Origin: Clostridiales bacterium
GTDB lineage: Bacteria > Bacillota > Clostridia > Oscillospirales > Oscillospiraceae
Length of the DNA stretch: 22,778 nt
NCBI GenBank assembly: GCA_004557655.1
Contig: SFGJ01000027.1
Location: 1-22,778 of the forward strand
Reading direction: 5' to 3'
The notes below the pieces were generated by a model. That model did not search any database. It was given only the letters and a program-made list of their open reading frames with translations, and had not been told where the DNA came from. Positions 15,004 through 22,685 of the stretch are shown piece by piece (the first letter of the stretch is position 1; each line of letters opens with the position of its first letter). The position numbers and the translations under genes are program-made.

Positions 15004-16020
15004 TCAGTGATCCTTCACCCAAGTGGGGCCGAACAGCATGGCCAGGAAGGTTTCGGCGGCCACGCTCTCCGCCAGCGGCATAAGGGTCTTGGGCAGGTCG
15101 GGCATTTTCACCGTCATCAGGCGCTCCCGCTGAGGCAGGTCGGTGGTGGTATACACAATGACCTTTCCGCCGTGGTCGAGGATGAAGTTCAGCATCTTCA
15201 TCTCCTTCGTGTCCGGCTCCAGAACGGGGAAAAACATCTGCGCCAGATACTTCTCCGCCATCTTGGCGCTGTGGTACTGGCCGTGGGCATAGTCGGCGCA
15301 TTCCCACACGGCGGTGCAGTTGTGCAGCCCCTCCCGATAGGCCAGCGACAGCTGGCGCGCCGTGGCCAGCGACGTGTCGTTTGCCAGCAGGTCAAACAGC
15401 ACCACGCCCTGAGCAAAGTCGTACAGGGGTCTGGAGTTCTCCTCCCAGCGGGCGCACCAGTCGCAGCACCACTGGGCGGCCTGCGCCACCTGCCCCCAGA
15501 ATGCCTCGGTGACTTCGCCCGTGAGGTGCCGCGCCAGAATATTCAGGATCAGCATGGTCAGCTCGTATGTCTTGCTGGTGATGGACAGTTCCTTGTCCCC
15601 GCCGATGGGCAGGCGGATGTCGGCCAGCTGCGCCAGTTTGCTGCTCTCGTTGTTGAAGATCCCCACCACCGTGGTGACATCCTTGGCCTTCTCCACCAGC
15701 TCGATGACCTCGGCGGAATTGCCGCTCTGGGACACGGCAATGACCAGTGTCCTCCCGTCCAGCTGCCCGAACTGGAAGCGGGACAGCTCGAAGGAGCTAT
15801 AGGAAAGCGCAGGGATCCCATGGCCGGTCAGATAGCTCAGCACCGTATCCATCGCATACAGCGAGCTGCCCATACCCGTGAGAACCACACGATTCATTTT
15901 CTTTTCATGAAACAGATCCGTAATCTGCCGCATAGCCTCCGCCCCCTCGGAGCGGTAGTAGGCCGCAGTCTTCTTCAGATAATCGCCCTGAGTAATGACT
16001 TCCTGCAGGAAACTATTCAT
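15004..16020 (-). CDS. Double-SIS-domain phosphosugar isomerase/deglycase, first gene of the catabolic operon
   Basis: 338 residues with two SIS domains: LTGMGSSLYAMDTVLSYL and AVSQSGNSAEVIELVEKA in the first, FDLLANDTSLATARQLSLAY and the ECADYAHGQYH region in the second. It resembles AgaS/FrlB-type enzymes and the isomerase half of GlmS, and is only distantly similar to the other SIS protein here. The start at 16020 (MNSFLQEV) is chosen because AGGAGA lies about 9 bp upstream; the open frame to 16089 has no support. It is the first gene of the minus-strand operon that runs to nagB and is divergent from the DeoR repressor gene, the classic layout for a substrate-induced operon. The 37-bp gap to the next gene contains only its ribosome binding site. 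Confidence 0.85.
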   Translation of the reverse strand: MNSFLQEVITQGDYLKKTAAYYRSEGAEAMRQITDLFHEKKMNRVVLTGMGSSLYAMDTVLSYLTGHGIPALSYSSFELSRFQFGQLDGRTLVIAVSQSGNSAEVIELVEKAKDVTTVVGIFNNESSKLAQLADIRLPIGGDKELSITSKTYELTMLILNILARHLTGEVTEAFWGQVAQAAQWCCDWCARWEENSRPLYDFAQGVVLFDLLANDTSLATARQLSLAYREGLHNCTAVWECADYAHGQYHSAKMAEKYLAQMFFPVLEPDTKEMKMLNFILDHGGKVIVYTTTDLPQRERLMTVKMPDLPKTLMPLAESVAAETFLAMLFGPTWVKDH

Positions 16021-16120
16021 GCTCTTCTCTCCTTTGATTGATGATATTGTGTTTATCCGTATTTCCTCGGCTTCCTCGCGCTCTTGCAACGAGGCTCTCC
16101 CTGCAAAATGAAATACCCTC

Positions 16121-16149
16121 TTGAAATCAGCAGAGCAAATGTTTATAAT
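16121..16149 (+). promoter_or_regulatory. Sigma-A promoter for the DeoR regulator gene
   Basis: -35 TTGAAA (16121-16126), 17-bp spacer and perfect -10 TATAAT (16144-16149), about 130 bp before the DeoR start. No equally good promoter is seen for the divergent minus-strand operon in the 16021-16278 region. Confidence 0.75.
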
Positions 16150-16163
16150 GGGTATAAATAAAC
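16141..16163. promoter_or_regulatory. Dyad overlapping the DeoR -10, candidate operator
   Basis: GTTTAT (16141-16146) and ATAAAC (16158-16163) form an inverted repeat with an 11-bp centre; inside it TTTATA and TATAAA form a second dyad. It overlaps the -10 and transcription start area of the regulator gene and sits between the divergent genes, a suitable place for DeoR-type autoregulation. Confidence 0.5.
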
Positions 16164-16278
16164 TTAAAATTGTACGTCGTCGTTCGATGTGGAACTTTTT
16201 TGCTTAACTTTTAAAAAATCCGGACGTTTTATGACCAGCAATTCAAATACTACCTCCGGAAAGGAAAGGGATTTTTTT

Positions 16279-17049
16279 ATGATGCAGACCAAGCGAATGG
16301 AAGAGATCATGGAGCTGATCCAGCAAAAGCAGTATGTGGATGTGCAGCATCTGGCAGCGCAGCTGCACGTTACGCCGAAAACCATCCGGCTGGATCTGGA
16401 GCGGCTGGAGGGGATGAATCTGCTGCAGCGCGTACACGGCGGCGCCGTGATCTCCAAGCAGCAGCCCTCCTCCTTCCCCATGGAACAGAGTCGGGAGAAA
16501 AATCAGGCGGAAAAGGCCCGCATCGCCGCCAAGGCGCTGACCATGCTGGCGCCCCACGACGTGATCTTCATGGACGACGGCTCCACCTCCCTGGCGCTGG
16601 CCAAGCTGCTGGGGGGCTTCCCCATCACCGTGCTCACCAACGACCTGCAGATCGTCAATGAGCTGATGTATAAGCCCAATGTGACGCTGTTCGTGGCCGG
16701 CGGCTGCGTGAAGCGGGACGGCAACTCCTGCGTCATCTACGGTGAGGACTGCATCCAGTTTGTGAAAAAATATCGGGTGAACAAGCTGTTTCTAGGCATC
16801 AGCACCATCACGCCCAAGGACGGGCTGATGATCTACTATTACGGCGACCGCTCCACAAAGCGGGCGCTGATGTCCACCGCCGACCGGATCATCTGCATGA
16901 TCGACTCCTCCAATTTCGGCCACACCGCCTTCACGGCCGTGGCCAAGGTGTCAGAGATCGACACCATCATCACCGACCGCGGTCTTTCCCCCCAGGAGGC
17001 CGAGCAGTATCGGGCGCTGGGCGCTCGGGTGATCTACGCCGACGATTGA
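16279..17049 (+). CDS. DeoR family transcriptional repressor of sugar catabolism
   Basis: 256 residues, the usual length. The N-terminal DeoR helix-turn-helix (about 1-60) has RMEEIMELIQQKQYVDVQHL and VTPKTIRLDLERLE, followed by the signature RVHGGAV. The C-terminal DeoRC sensor domain binds a phosphosugar effector; FMDDGSTSLALAKLL, VLTNDLQIV and LFLGISTITPKDGL match the isomerase-like fold. The start at 16279 (or the adjacent ATG 16282) follows AAGGAAAGGG; the frame is open further upstream but that stretch is non-coding by its signals. It lies between two minus-strand gene sets and most likely represses the SIS-to-nagB operon and itself, released by a sugar phosphate made by the pathway. 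Confidence 0.93.
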   Translation: MMQTKRMEEIMELIQQKQYVDVQHLAAQLHVTPKTIRLDLERLEGMNLLQRVHGGAVISKQQPSSFPMEQSREKNQAEKARIAAKALTMLAPHDVIFMDDGSTSLALAKLLGGFPITVLTNDLQIVNELMYKPNVTLFVAGGCVKRDGNSCVIYGEDCIQFVKKYRVNKLFLGISTITPKDGLMIYYYGDRSTKRALMSTADRIICMIDSSNFGHTAFTAVAKVSEIDTIITDRGLSPQEAEQYRALGARVIYADD

Positions 17050-17059
17050 CCGTCTTTTC

Positions 17060-17090
17060 TCCGCAGGCCGCCGCGCCTGCGGATTTTTTT
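17060..17090 (+). terminator. Intrinsic terminator of the DeoR gene
   Basis: A 9-bp stem (17060-17068 with 17075-17083), 6-nt loop and seven Ts. It lies 10 bp after the DeoR stop. The last Ts overlap the stop codon of the convergent HAD gene. Confidence 0.88.
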
Positions 17091-17889
17091 ATGCGTTTTT
17101 CAGCAGCAGCTCCAGTGCGTCCGCCACGCCGCCCTCCCGCGCCGCAGCCACCACATGGTCTGCCCTCGCCAGCACCTCCGCCGCCGCATCCCGCGGCGCA
17201 AACCGCACGTCCGCGCAGGGAAACAGGGGCAGGTCATTGGCGCTGTCGCCGGCCACGGCGATGCAGTCGGCTCGGACGTCCCCTGCCTCCAGCAGCCGGC
17301 GCAGGGCGTTTCCCTTGCCGGCCATAGGGTGACACACCTCGATGCCGATGCGGAAGGAGTAGTGCCATTCATAGCGGTTCTTATCCGAGAAAAACTCCGC
17401 AGCGCACCGCTCCAGCACTGCCGTGTCCTCGCAGTTAAACCCCAGCTTGAGGATCTGCTCCCCCTGCAGCGCGCTGAGGGGCGCGTCGGGCTTTCCCACC
17501 TCCTCGGCAATGCCGTGCCGCCGCAGGAAGTCGTTGAGCCGCAGGTTAAACTGCGTCCGCGCCGTGAAGACCTGCACGGCCAGCTCCGCAGGGTATTCCG
17601 CCAGGATCCGCGCCAGAGCCGCCTTCACTCCTTCCTCCATGGGAAAAAGGTTTTCGCAGGTTCCAGCGGCAGAGTTGTAGGTAGCCGCTCCGGCAAGGAT
17701 GATGCAGGGGGCGTTTACCGGCAGCTGCTCACACAGCGCCCCGATGGAGAACTTATGCCGGCCGGTGGCCAGGGCAAACAGGTGCCCCCGGGCGGTAAAC
17801 TCCCGCGCCGCCTCCGCGACCCTCGGATGGATGTATCCGCCGTCCACCAGCGTTCCGTCCACGTCGGACATAAACAGGATCTTTTTCAT
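17089..17889 (-). CDS. HAD superfamily hydrolase, Cof/subfamily IIB phosphatase
   Basis: 266-residue cytosolic phosphatase. Motif I is FMSDVDGTLVDGG with the nucleophile Asp, motif II the LATGR stretch, motif III the Lys of MAGKGNAL and motif IV VAGDSANDLPLF. The insert between motifs II and III is the alpha/beta cap of subfamily IIB, which dephosphorylates sugar phosphates and similar molecules. The start at 17889 overlaps the ribosome binding site region of the gene before it: the epimerase stop is at 17896 and GAGG precedes the ATG by 5 bp. It is the last gene of the set with the epimerase-like protein, so a role in removing phosphate from a pathway intermediate or side product is plausible. 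Confidence 0.9.
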   Translation of the reverse strand: MKKILFMSDVDGTLVDGGYIHPRVAEAAREFTARGHLFALATGRHKFSIGALCEQLPVNAPCIILAGAATYNSAAGTCENLFPMEEGVKAALARILAEYPAELAVQVFTARTQFNLRLNDFLRRHGIAEEVGKPDAPLSALQGEQILKLGFNCEDTAVLERCAAEFFSDKNRYEWHYSFRIGIEVCHPMAGKGNALRRLLEAGDVRADCIAVAGDSANDLPLFPCADVRFAPRDAAAEVLARADHVVAAAREGGVADALELLLKNA

Positions 17890-17895
17890 GCCGCC

Positions 17896-19101
17896 TCACA
17901 TCTGCTCCAGCTTTTCCAGCTCCCGGATCACCTCACAGTACATACGGGGCACATGGAACGGCCCTTTGAACACGTTGCCCTTGGCTCTGGGTTCCGTGGG
18001 GGCGCCGTCGCGCCGCAGATACCCGTACCACTCGCCGTATTCCTGGTCGTTAAAGTGGGCAAAGCAGTATTCCATGAGCCTCTTAAAGTCCTCAAAATAC
18101 CGCTCCTTGCCGGTGACTCTGTACAGCTTGATGGCGGCGATGAGCGCCTCGGTGTGCACCCACCAGAGCTTCATGTCGTGCTCATAAGCCTGCGGGGGAT
18201 AGCCCTCCACGTCCACGAAGTACAGCAGCCCGCCGAACTCCTTGTCCCAGCCGTGGCGCATGGCGCCTTCATAGACTTTTTCCACAAAGGGGATCAGTTC
18301 CGGCATGTCCAGCTCCTCGGCCTCCCGCGGAAGTCCCCACGCCGCCTCCATGCAGTGCCCCGGGTTTGTGATGCGGCCGCCGGACACACGGCCGATGTAC
18401 TCTCCGTTCAGCCCGACGCATTCCATCAGCGCGCCGTGCTCCTCGTTAAAATGATAGGTATAGATGTCGGCGATAAATCGTTTTTCGTTTGTGATGTACT
18501 CCGATGCATGGGCGGGGTCGGCCTGCCGCAGGGTGCGGCTCACAAGCGTGAGGACGCTTGCGTCGCACAGTCCCCGCATAGCCGGCGCCGCAGGGAGAAA
18601 CTTCGGCGTGATCTTGTAGGGATCCTTGCTCGGATCATCATGGATGTCCAGCACCATGCGGTAGTATTTCCGCGCCTCCTGCAGATACGCTTCGTCGCCG
18701 GTGGCGCGATAGTATTCGGCGCAGGCCATGATGTAGAAAAATTCGCTGTAGGTATATCTTCTTTTCCGGAAGGGCGCTCCCTCGTCGCTGACGATGAAAT
18801 ACATCCTCCCGTCTGCGGGGTCAATGCAGTGCTTTTTGGCAAATTTCACGCAGCTTTCCGCCATGTCCAGCCACCGTTTATCGTGGCCGAAGTCATTATA
18901 CACATGGCTGAACAGCCAGCCGCCCCGCCCCTGCATCCACACGCTCTTTTCGGCGGAAAAAACCTTTCCCTCCCGATCCAGACAAGTGCGGACGCCGCCG
19001 TTCACGGGGTCTGCGCCGTATTTTTTCCAAAACGGCAGCACGACGCCGAACAGTCCGTCGCTGAGCTTCTGCCTGTATGCGCTGATGGTCTTTTTGTCCA
19101 T
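17896..19101 (-). CDS. N-acylglucosamine 2-epimerase-like protein (AGE/cellobiose epimerase superfamily)
   Basis: 401 residues, the usual length for this (alpha/alpha)6-barrel superfamily. Members interconvert GlcNAc and ManNAc or isomerise/epimerise mannose, glucose or cellobiose. Visible conserved stretches are MQGRGGWLFSHVYN with the active-site Arg, NPGHCMEAAWGL with the catalytic His and Glu, LLYFVD, and WWVHTEALIA with the second catalytic His. The start at 19101 (MDKKTISAY) has GCGAGG 7 bp upstream; the open frame to 19158 covers a hairpin and is not used. It lies between a sugar-binding lipoprotein gene and a HAD phosphatase gene and near NagB, so an amino-sugar or mannose-type substrate is likely but not shown. 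Confidence 0.88.
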   Translation of the reverse strand: MDKKTISAYRQKLSDGLFGVVLPFWKKYGADPVNGGVRTCLDREGKVFSAEKSVWMQGRGGWLFSHVYNDFGHDKRWLDMAESCVKFAKKHCIDPADGRMYFIVSDEGAPFRKRRYTYSEFFYIMACAEYYRATGDEAYLQEARKYYRMVLDIHDDPSKDPYKITPKFLPAAPAMRGLCDASVLTLVSRTLRQADPAHASEYITNEKRFIADIYTYHFNEEHGALMECVGLNGEYIGRVSGGRITNPGHCMEAAWGLPREAEELDMPELIPFVEKVYEGAMRHGWDKEFGGLLYFVDVEGYPPQAYEHDMKLWWVHTEALIAAIKLYRVTGKERYFEDFKRLMEYCFAHFNDQEYGEWYGYLRRDGAPTEPRAKGNVFKGPFHVPRMYCEVIRELEKLEQM

Positions 19102-19135
19102 AGAAAAACCTCGCTTTCCTGCGCCTGCGCCGCCG

Positions 19136-19163
19136 GTCAGGCGCGCCCGAAGGCGCACCTGAC
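19136..19163 (-). other. Intercistronic hairpin after the binding-protein gene
   Basis: GTCAGG.GCGCC (19136-19147) pairs with GGCGC.CCTGAC (19152-19163) around a CGAA loop, with one mismatch. There is no T-tract. In binding-protein operons such hairpins often stabilise the upstream mRNA so the binding protein is made in excess. Confidence 0.45.
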
Positions 19164-19180
19164 GCAGCGGATGCCACTAC

Positions 19181-20143
19181 TTACTTTTCAAACAGCTCGG
19201 GGTACTGGCTCTGGATATCGGCCACGTTCTTCTTCGTCACCAGAATGCCGGGCACATAGATCTGGGAGGAGGAGATGGTGCCGCCCTTCAGGGCGTTGAA
19301 GATCTCGTTCACGCACACGCCGCCGCAGTCATCCCAGCTCTGGATCACGGTGGCATAGTAGGCGCTGTCGGGTTTGGCGATCTCGTTGAGCGCCTCGATC
19401 TCGCCGTCAACGCCCACGATGGGCATGGAGGCCTCCAGCTTGGCTTCGCGGACGGCCTGCAGAGCCGCCAGACCCACGCCGTCAAAGGTGGCGAACACGC
19501 CGCCGATTTTGCTGCCGTCGGAGAGGATGATGGCTTCCATCTTGGACTTGATGTCGTCGTAGTAATCAGGCCATGCGTAGACCATGTCGTAGTCGATGGA
19601 CAGCTTATCGTTCTGCGCCACCACGTCGGCCGCGCCGCCCTTGCGCTTGCGATCCATGGAGCCGATGTCGTTGTAGATCTGCAGGACCTTGCCCTCGCCA
19701 CCCATGGCCTCGGACAGAGCGCCCATGACCTGCTCACCGATGGCGTAGTTATCGGACGAAGTGTAAATATCCACGCAGTCGATGTAGCCTGCGTCGCAGG
19801 AGCCGATGAGGATGCCGGCCTTGTGGGCAGCCTGCAGGCTCTCCTCGCATTCGCTCACGTCGCCGGACAGCAGGATGATGGCGTTCACACCCTGGGAAAC
19901 GAAGTTGTTGATGGCGTCGTCACGGCTCAGAATATCGGTGGCCACGTTGTCGATGTAGGTACCGCCGTGGGCAGTGATCTCTTTTTTCAGAACCTCACGG
20001 GCATTGCGGGAGAAAACGGTGGACGTGCTGAAGGTGGTTATGCCGATCACGAAGGAGTCGTCTTTCCCCCCGTCTTTGTTGCCGCAGGCAACCAGCGTCA
20101 GGGCCATAACCAGCGCGAGAATAAGGGACAGGGCTCTTTTCAT
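19181..20143 (-). CDS. Sugar-binding lipoprotein of ABC transporter (periplasmic_binding_4 / ribose-galactose type)
   Basis: 320-residue extracytoplasmic binding protein. The N-terminus MKRALSLILALVMALTLVAC is a lipoprotein signal with lipobox LVAC, so mature Cys20 is lipid-anchored. Two Rossmann-like lobes typical of the RbsB/XylF type follow (FVIGITTF, GVNAIILLSGD, YIDCVDIY, ADVVAQN, GGVFATFDGVGLAAL, MPIVGVDGE). It delivers a sugar or related small molecule to a permease. GGAGG (20153-20157) lies 9 bp before ATG 20143. Oddly, no permease or ATPase gene is in the window. They may have been upstream of the dehydrogenase, separated by the element that interrupts that gene, or be encoded elsewhere. 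Confidence 0.92.
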   Translation of the reverse strand: MKRALSLILALVMALTLVACGNKDGGKDDSFVIGITTFSTSTVFSRNAREVLKKEITAHGGTYIDNVATDILSRDDAINNFVSQGVNAIILLSGDVSECEESLQAAHKAGILIGSCDAGYIDCVDIYTSSDNYAIGEQVMGALSEAMGGEGKVLQIYNDIGSMDRKRKGGAADVVAQNDKLSIDYDMVYAWPDYYDDIKSKMEAIILSDGSKIGGVFATFDGVGLAALQAVREAKLEASMPIVGVDGEIEALNEIAKPDSAYYATVIQSWDDCGGVCVNEIFNALKGGTISSSQIYVPGILVTKKNVADIQSQYPELFEK

Positions 20144-20170
20144 CTTCTTTTTCCTCCAAATTTATATTTT

Positions 20171-20197
20171 GGCAGAGCATTGTACCGCACCTCTGCC
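20171..20197. repeat. Inverted repeat between dehydrogenase remnant and binding-protein gene
   Basis: GGCAGAG (20171-20177) and CTCTGCC (20191-20197) form a 7-bp inverted repeat with a 13-nt loop. It may be an mRNA hairpin or an operator ahead of the binding-protein gene. No T-tract. Confidence 0.3.
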
Positions 20198-20222
20198 TAA
20201 GTGCCTTTTCATATTCGCCGGC

Positions 20223-21068
20223 TCAGTCCCGCTCAAACAGAACCTTCACGGCGCCGCTCTTGTCCTTGCCCCGCGCCGCCTCAATAGCCTCCACATACTG
20301 CTCGGGCTTGAAGCGGTGGGAAATGAGCAGGTTGTGATCCACCTGCTTATAGGCCAGCATCTCCAGCGCAATGGCAAACTCATCCCGATAGCCGCTCATG
20401 CCGCAGCTGTTGGAGGCGATGAGGGAGATCTCCTTCATGAACAGGGTGTTCAGATCCGTTTCCGGAACGCCGGCAAAAATGCCCATCATCACGATCTTAC
20501 CCTGCCGCGTGGTGAAGGCGGCGGCATCGTTGATGGCGCCGGAGGAGCCGCCCACGCATTCGTAGGTCTGGTCGGCGCCGTTGCCGCCGGTGAGCGCCAT
20601 GACGTCCTGCACCACCTGCTCCTTGTTTTTATAGAGCACCACATGGGCGGCGCCGCACTTTTTGGCGATCTCCGCCTGATAGGGGTACTTGGCAATGGCG
20701 ATGAGGTTGCGGATTCCCTTGGCGTACAGCACCTGGATCATGCTCAGCCCCACAACGCCGCAGCCGTACACCACGCAGCACTCGCCCAGCTGCGGGTCGC
20801 CCAGCCGGACGGCGTGTACGTTCACCACCAGGATGTCCAGCAGCGCCGCCTCGTCCAGGGATACGTTATCGGGAATTTTGTGGAGCTTGTCCTTGTGAAC
20901 GGCGGAGTATTCGCCGTAGCCGCCGGGGAGCATACGCACATAGGGCAGGCCGATGTGGGTCATGCCCTCGTCGCACATGTGGAACTGGCCGCTCATGCAG
21001 CGGGGGCAGGTGCCGCCGAAGTTCACGCAGGAGTGGATGGCCTCCACGGCCACGCGGTCGCCGGGCTT
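20223..21068 (-). pseudogene. 5'-truncated zinc-dependent alcohol/sorbitol dehydrogenase (MDR family)
   Basis: The last 281 codons of a medium-chain zinc dehydrogenase that normally has about 345. Retained: KPGDRVAVEA, the structural zinc cysteines in CVNFGGTCPRCMSGQFHMC, the NAD-binding YGCGVVGL and the C-terminal catalytic-domain strand. Lost: the N-terminal catalytic domain with the first zinc Cys and the GHE motif. The open frame continues to 21302, but residues before KPGDRV have no similarity to a dehydrogenase and come from the adjoining element. An intact copy would have oxidised a sugar alcohol or similar compound as the first recognisable step of this gene set. As it stands it cannot be an active zinc dehydrogenase. 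Confidence 0.85.
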
Positions 21069-21114
21069 GTTATATCGTGAGACGCACCCCGCAGGGCATA
21101 AGGAAAAGCGGCTG

Positions 21115-21270
21115 TCAGATACAGAGATTTCAGCGTATCTCTGCGCTGCACGATGCCGCAAACCGCTTTCTTGCCCCTTGGGGCGTATCTTGTCTTTGAG
21201 CCAAAGTGGCACTGGTTCTGCTTCAAATACTGCGATTTGAGCCACATATCGGCGTTTTGGCTCAGCCAAA
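21115..21270 (-). repeat. Inverted- and direct-repeat-rich border; possible parC centromere or oriT
   Basis: TTTGAGCCA occurs at 21195-21203 and 21236-21244, 41 bp apart, and a perfect palindrome TTTGGCT-C-AGCCAAA (21256-21270) carries the same core in both directions over the parR stop. GCCCC-TT-GGGGC (21173-21184) and AGATAC/GTATCT with AGAGAT/ATCTCT arms (about 21116-21146) add further hairpins. Repeated cores beside parMR suit ParR binding; the hairpins also suit an origin of transfer. No convincing gene lies in 21069-21261. Confidence 0.4.
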
Positions 21271-21576
21271 CATTTCAAGGTCATCCAGCACACTCTTTTC
21301 ATTTTCGACTTGCTGCTCCTCGGTCAGCTCCGGTTGTACCTGCTCAAAAACAGGAAATGCCGCAGCAAACGACACCTCCTGCAATTCCTCCCGTATGACC
21401 TGCCGAATGTCCTCCAGCAAAACCCCGCTTGCGGATGTCTGCCGCTGCATTTCATTTAGAACCGCCGTTACCATAAAAGCGTTGCGGGATTTATCCAGCG
21501 ACTGTAAATACTGTGCGGCTTTCGCCTCCATCGGCTTGTCCAAATCAAACCGCACATTGATCCGATACTTGCTCAT
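21262..21576 (-). CDS. parR: ParR-like centromere-binding protein of ParM system
   Basis: 104 residues. The N-terminal MSKYRINVRFDLDKPMEAK has the basic strand and following helix of a ribbon-helix-helix DNA-binding fold, then LDKSRNAFMVTAVLNEM and an acidic C-terminal tail ending VLDDLEMFG, which would contact ParM. In type II plasmid partition, ParR binds repeated parC sites and links DNA to growing ParM filaments. The gene overlaps the parM stop by 4 bp (ATGA), so the two are translated together. The assignment rests mostly on size, fold-like pattern and this coupling. Confidence 0.75.
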   Translation of the reverse strand: MSKYRINVRFDLDKPMEAKAAQYLQSLDKSRNAFMVTAVLNEMQRQTSASGVLLEDIRQVIREELQEVSFAAAFPVFEQVQPELTEEQQVENEKSVLDDLEMFG

Positions 21577-22496
21577 TTCTTCGCCTCAGCTTTCATCTGC
21601 GCCTCGGCCAGATACTCATATCCCTTTGCGGCGGCGCAGATGTCCTCAATGAATTTCACCCGATCAGCGTTGAACTTATAAAAGTTCTTCACAAGGCAAC
21701 CGCCTCCGCCGGTCACATACAAGGTCATTGTATTCTCATCATAGCCGTGCTCGCGCAGCCTGCGGAAGATGTCCCGCACATACTCGGCGGCGATGCCCTT
21801 GATGATTTTCAGATCGGCAGGCGCAATATTTGCCGTGCCGGTGATCAGCACCTCGTCAATGATGGCGTCGTTGATTTCCCGCTGCGTTTTCTGCATGAAC
21901 GCCTCACGGACAGCAAGAGTACACTGATAAGTCCCGAATTTCTCGGTAAACATCTTGCCCTGCTGCGGCTTGCCGTTGATCATATACAGCGTGTTCATTG
22001 TACCGTTGCCGATGTCGGCGATCAGATTGACACCTTTCAGCGTGGTAGCGAAGCTGGCAATGGCGGCGTAGCCCTGCGGATAAATGCGCACATCATCAAT
22101 ATAGAGGTGGTAGTCCGCCTTTTTGTAGGTGAACTCCACCTCGGCGTGTTTCATCAGATACGCCTTGAAGTCTGCCTTTTGCCCGCTTGTCCAGGTCAGG
22201 GGCAGACCGGCGGCAATCACAATGTGCGCCTCGGTAAGATTTTCGGCTTTCAGCTCCTTGGCAACCGCCGCAAGGGTCAGCACATAATAATCCTCGTCCT
22301 TGATTTTGTCCGGTGCAAACTCCTTGTGCCCCTCGCCGATGAGATAATACCTGCCGTTGTAGGTCAGTATATCTGCTGTAAACAGCGGTTCGTGGTCATA
22401 GGCGGTGACGCCGGTGGGAAAACAGCAGTTGGCCGTTTTCATATTCCCGTACCCGTGGTCGATGCCGATGATTTTTGTGTTGTGGATTGTTTTCAT
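21573..22496 (-). CDS. parM: ParM/StbA family actin-like plasmid segregation protein
   Basis: 307 residues of the actin-like ATPase family that forms filaments to push apart DNA copies. Visible motifs: phosphate-1 loop IIGIDHGYGNMKTA near the N-terminus, phosphate-2 loop LIADIGNGTMNTL, and the adenosine motif LYVTGGGGCLVKNF. The start at 22496 (MKTIHNTK) has GGAGG (22505-22509) 8 bp upstream; the open frame to 22694 belongs to the broken gene before it. It is followed by parR with a 4-bp overlap. Its presence means the neighbouring element is kept partly by active partition while circular or extrachromosomal. Confidence 0.93.
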   Translation of the reverse strand: MKTIHNTKIIGIDHGYGNMKTANCCFPTGVTAYDHEPLFTADILTYNGRYYLIGEGHKEFAPDKIKDEDYYVLTLAAVAKELKAENLTEAHIVIAAGLPLTWTSGQKADFKAYLMKHAEVEFTYKKADYHLYIDDVRIYPQGYAAIASFATTLKGVNLIADIGNGTMNTLYMINGKPQQGKMFTEKFGTYQCTLAVREAFMQKTQREINDAIIDEVLITGTANIAPADLKIIKGIAAEYVRDIFRRLREHGYDENTMTLYVTGGGGCLVKNFYKFNADRVKFIEDICAAAKGYEYLAEAQMKAEAKK

Positions 22497-22509
22497 TTCC
22501 TTATCCTCC

Positions 22510-22685
22510 TCATTTATTCTGATCTCTGATTTGTGCGTACAGCTCACTGTCGGACGGCAACACCGCCCGGCGGAAATAGTTGCAGTAGATGCCGCTCCGG
22601 AGTTGCCGTGGTCATAGCAGCAGCATCGCCGGCGCACCAGTTTGTTGACCCGCCCTCGCTGGGACGGGTATATTCTCCATTTCAT
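22510..22685 (-). pseudogene. Cys_rich_VLP-type small protein gene with internal deletion/frameshift
   Basis: Starting at ATG 22685 (GGAGG 22694-22698, 8 bp upstream) the frame gives MKWRIYPSQRGRVNKLVRRR then CCCYDHGN, which matches the start of the small Cys_rich_VLP domain proteins of conjugative elements. The frame then drifts. In the +1 frame the typical second half is found, IYCNYFRRAVLPSDSELYAQ ending IRDQNK and TGA at 22510-22512. The middle Cys-rich part is missing, so a deletion with frame change near 22600 has joined the two ends. In frame 0 the reading runs straight into parM. Function of the intact family is unknown. Confidence 0.6.

Noticed and set aside
17155..19299. A 714-codon plus-strand frame over the HAD and epimerase genes
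   Set aside because: No domain or signal; it spans two well-defined minus-strand genes and the gap between them.
21069..21302. N-terminal 78 residues of the open frame that continues into the dehydrogenase
   Set aside because: No dehydrogenase features. The sequence is the repeat-rich element border and part of parR in another frame, so it is an accidental read-in.
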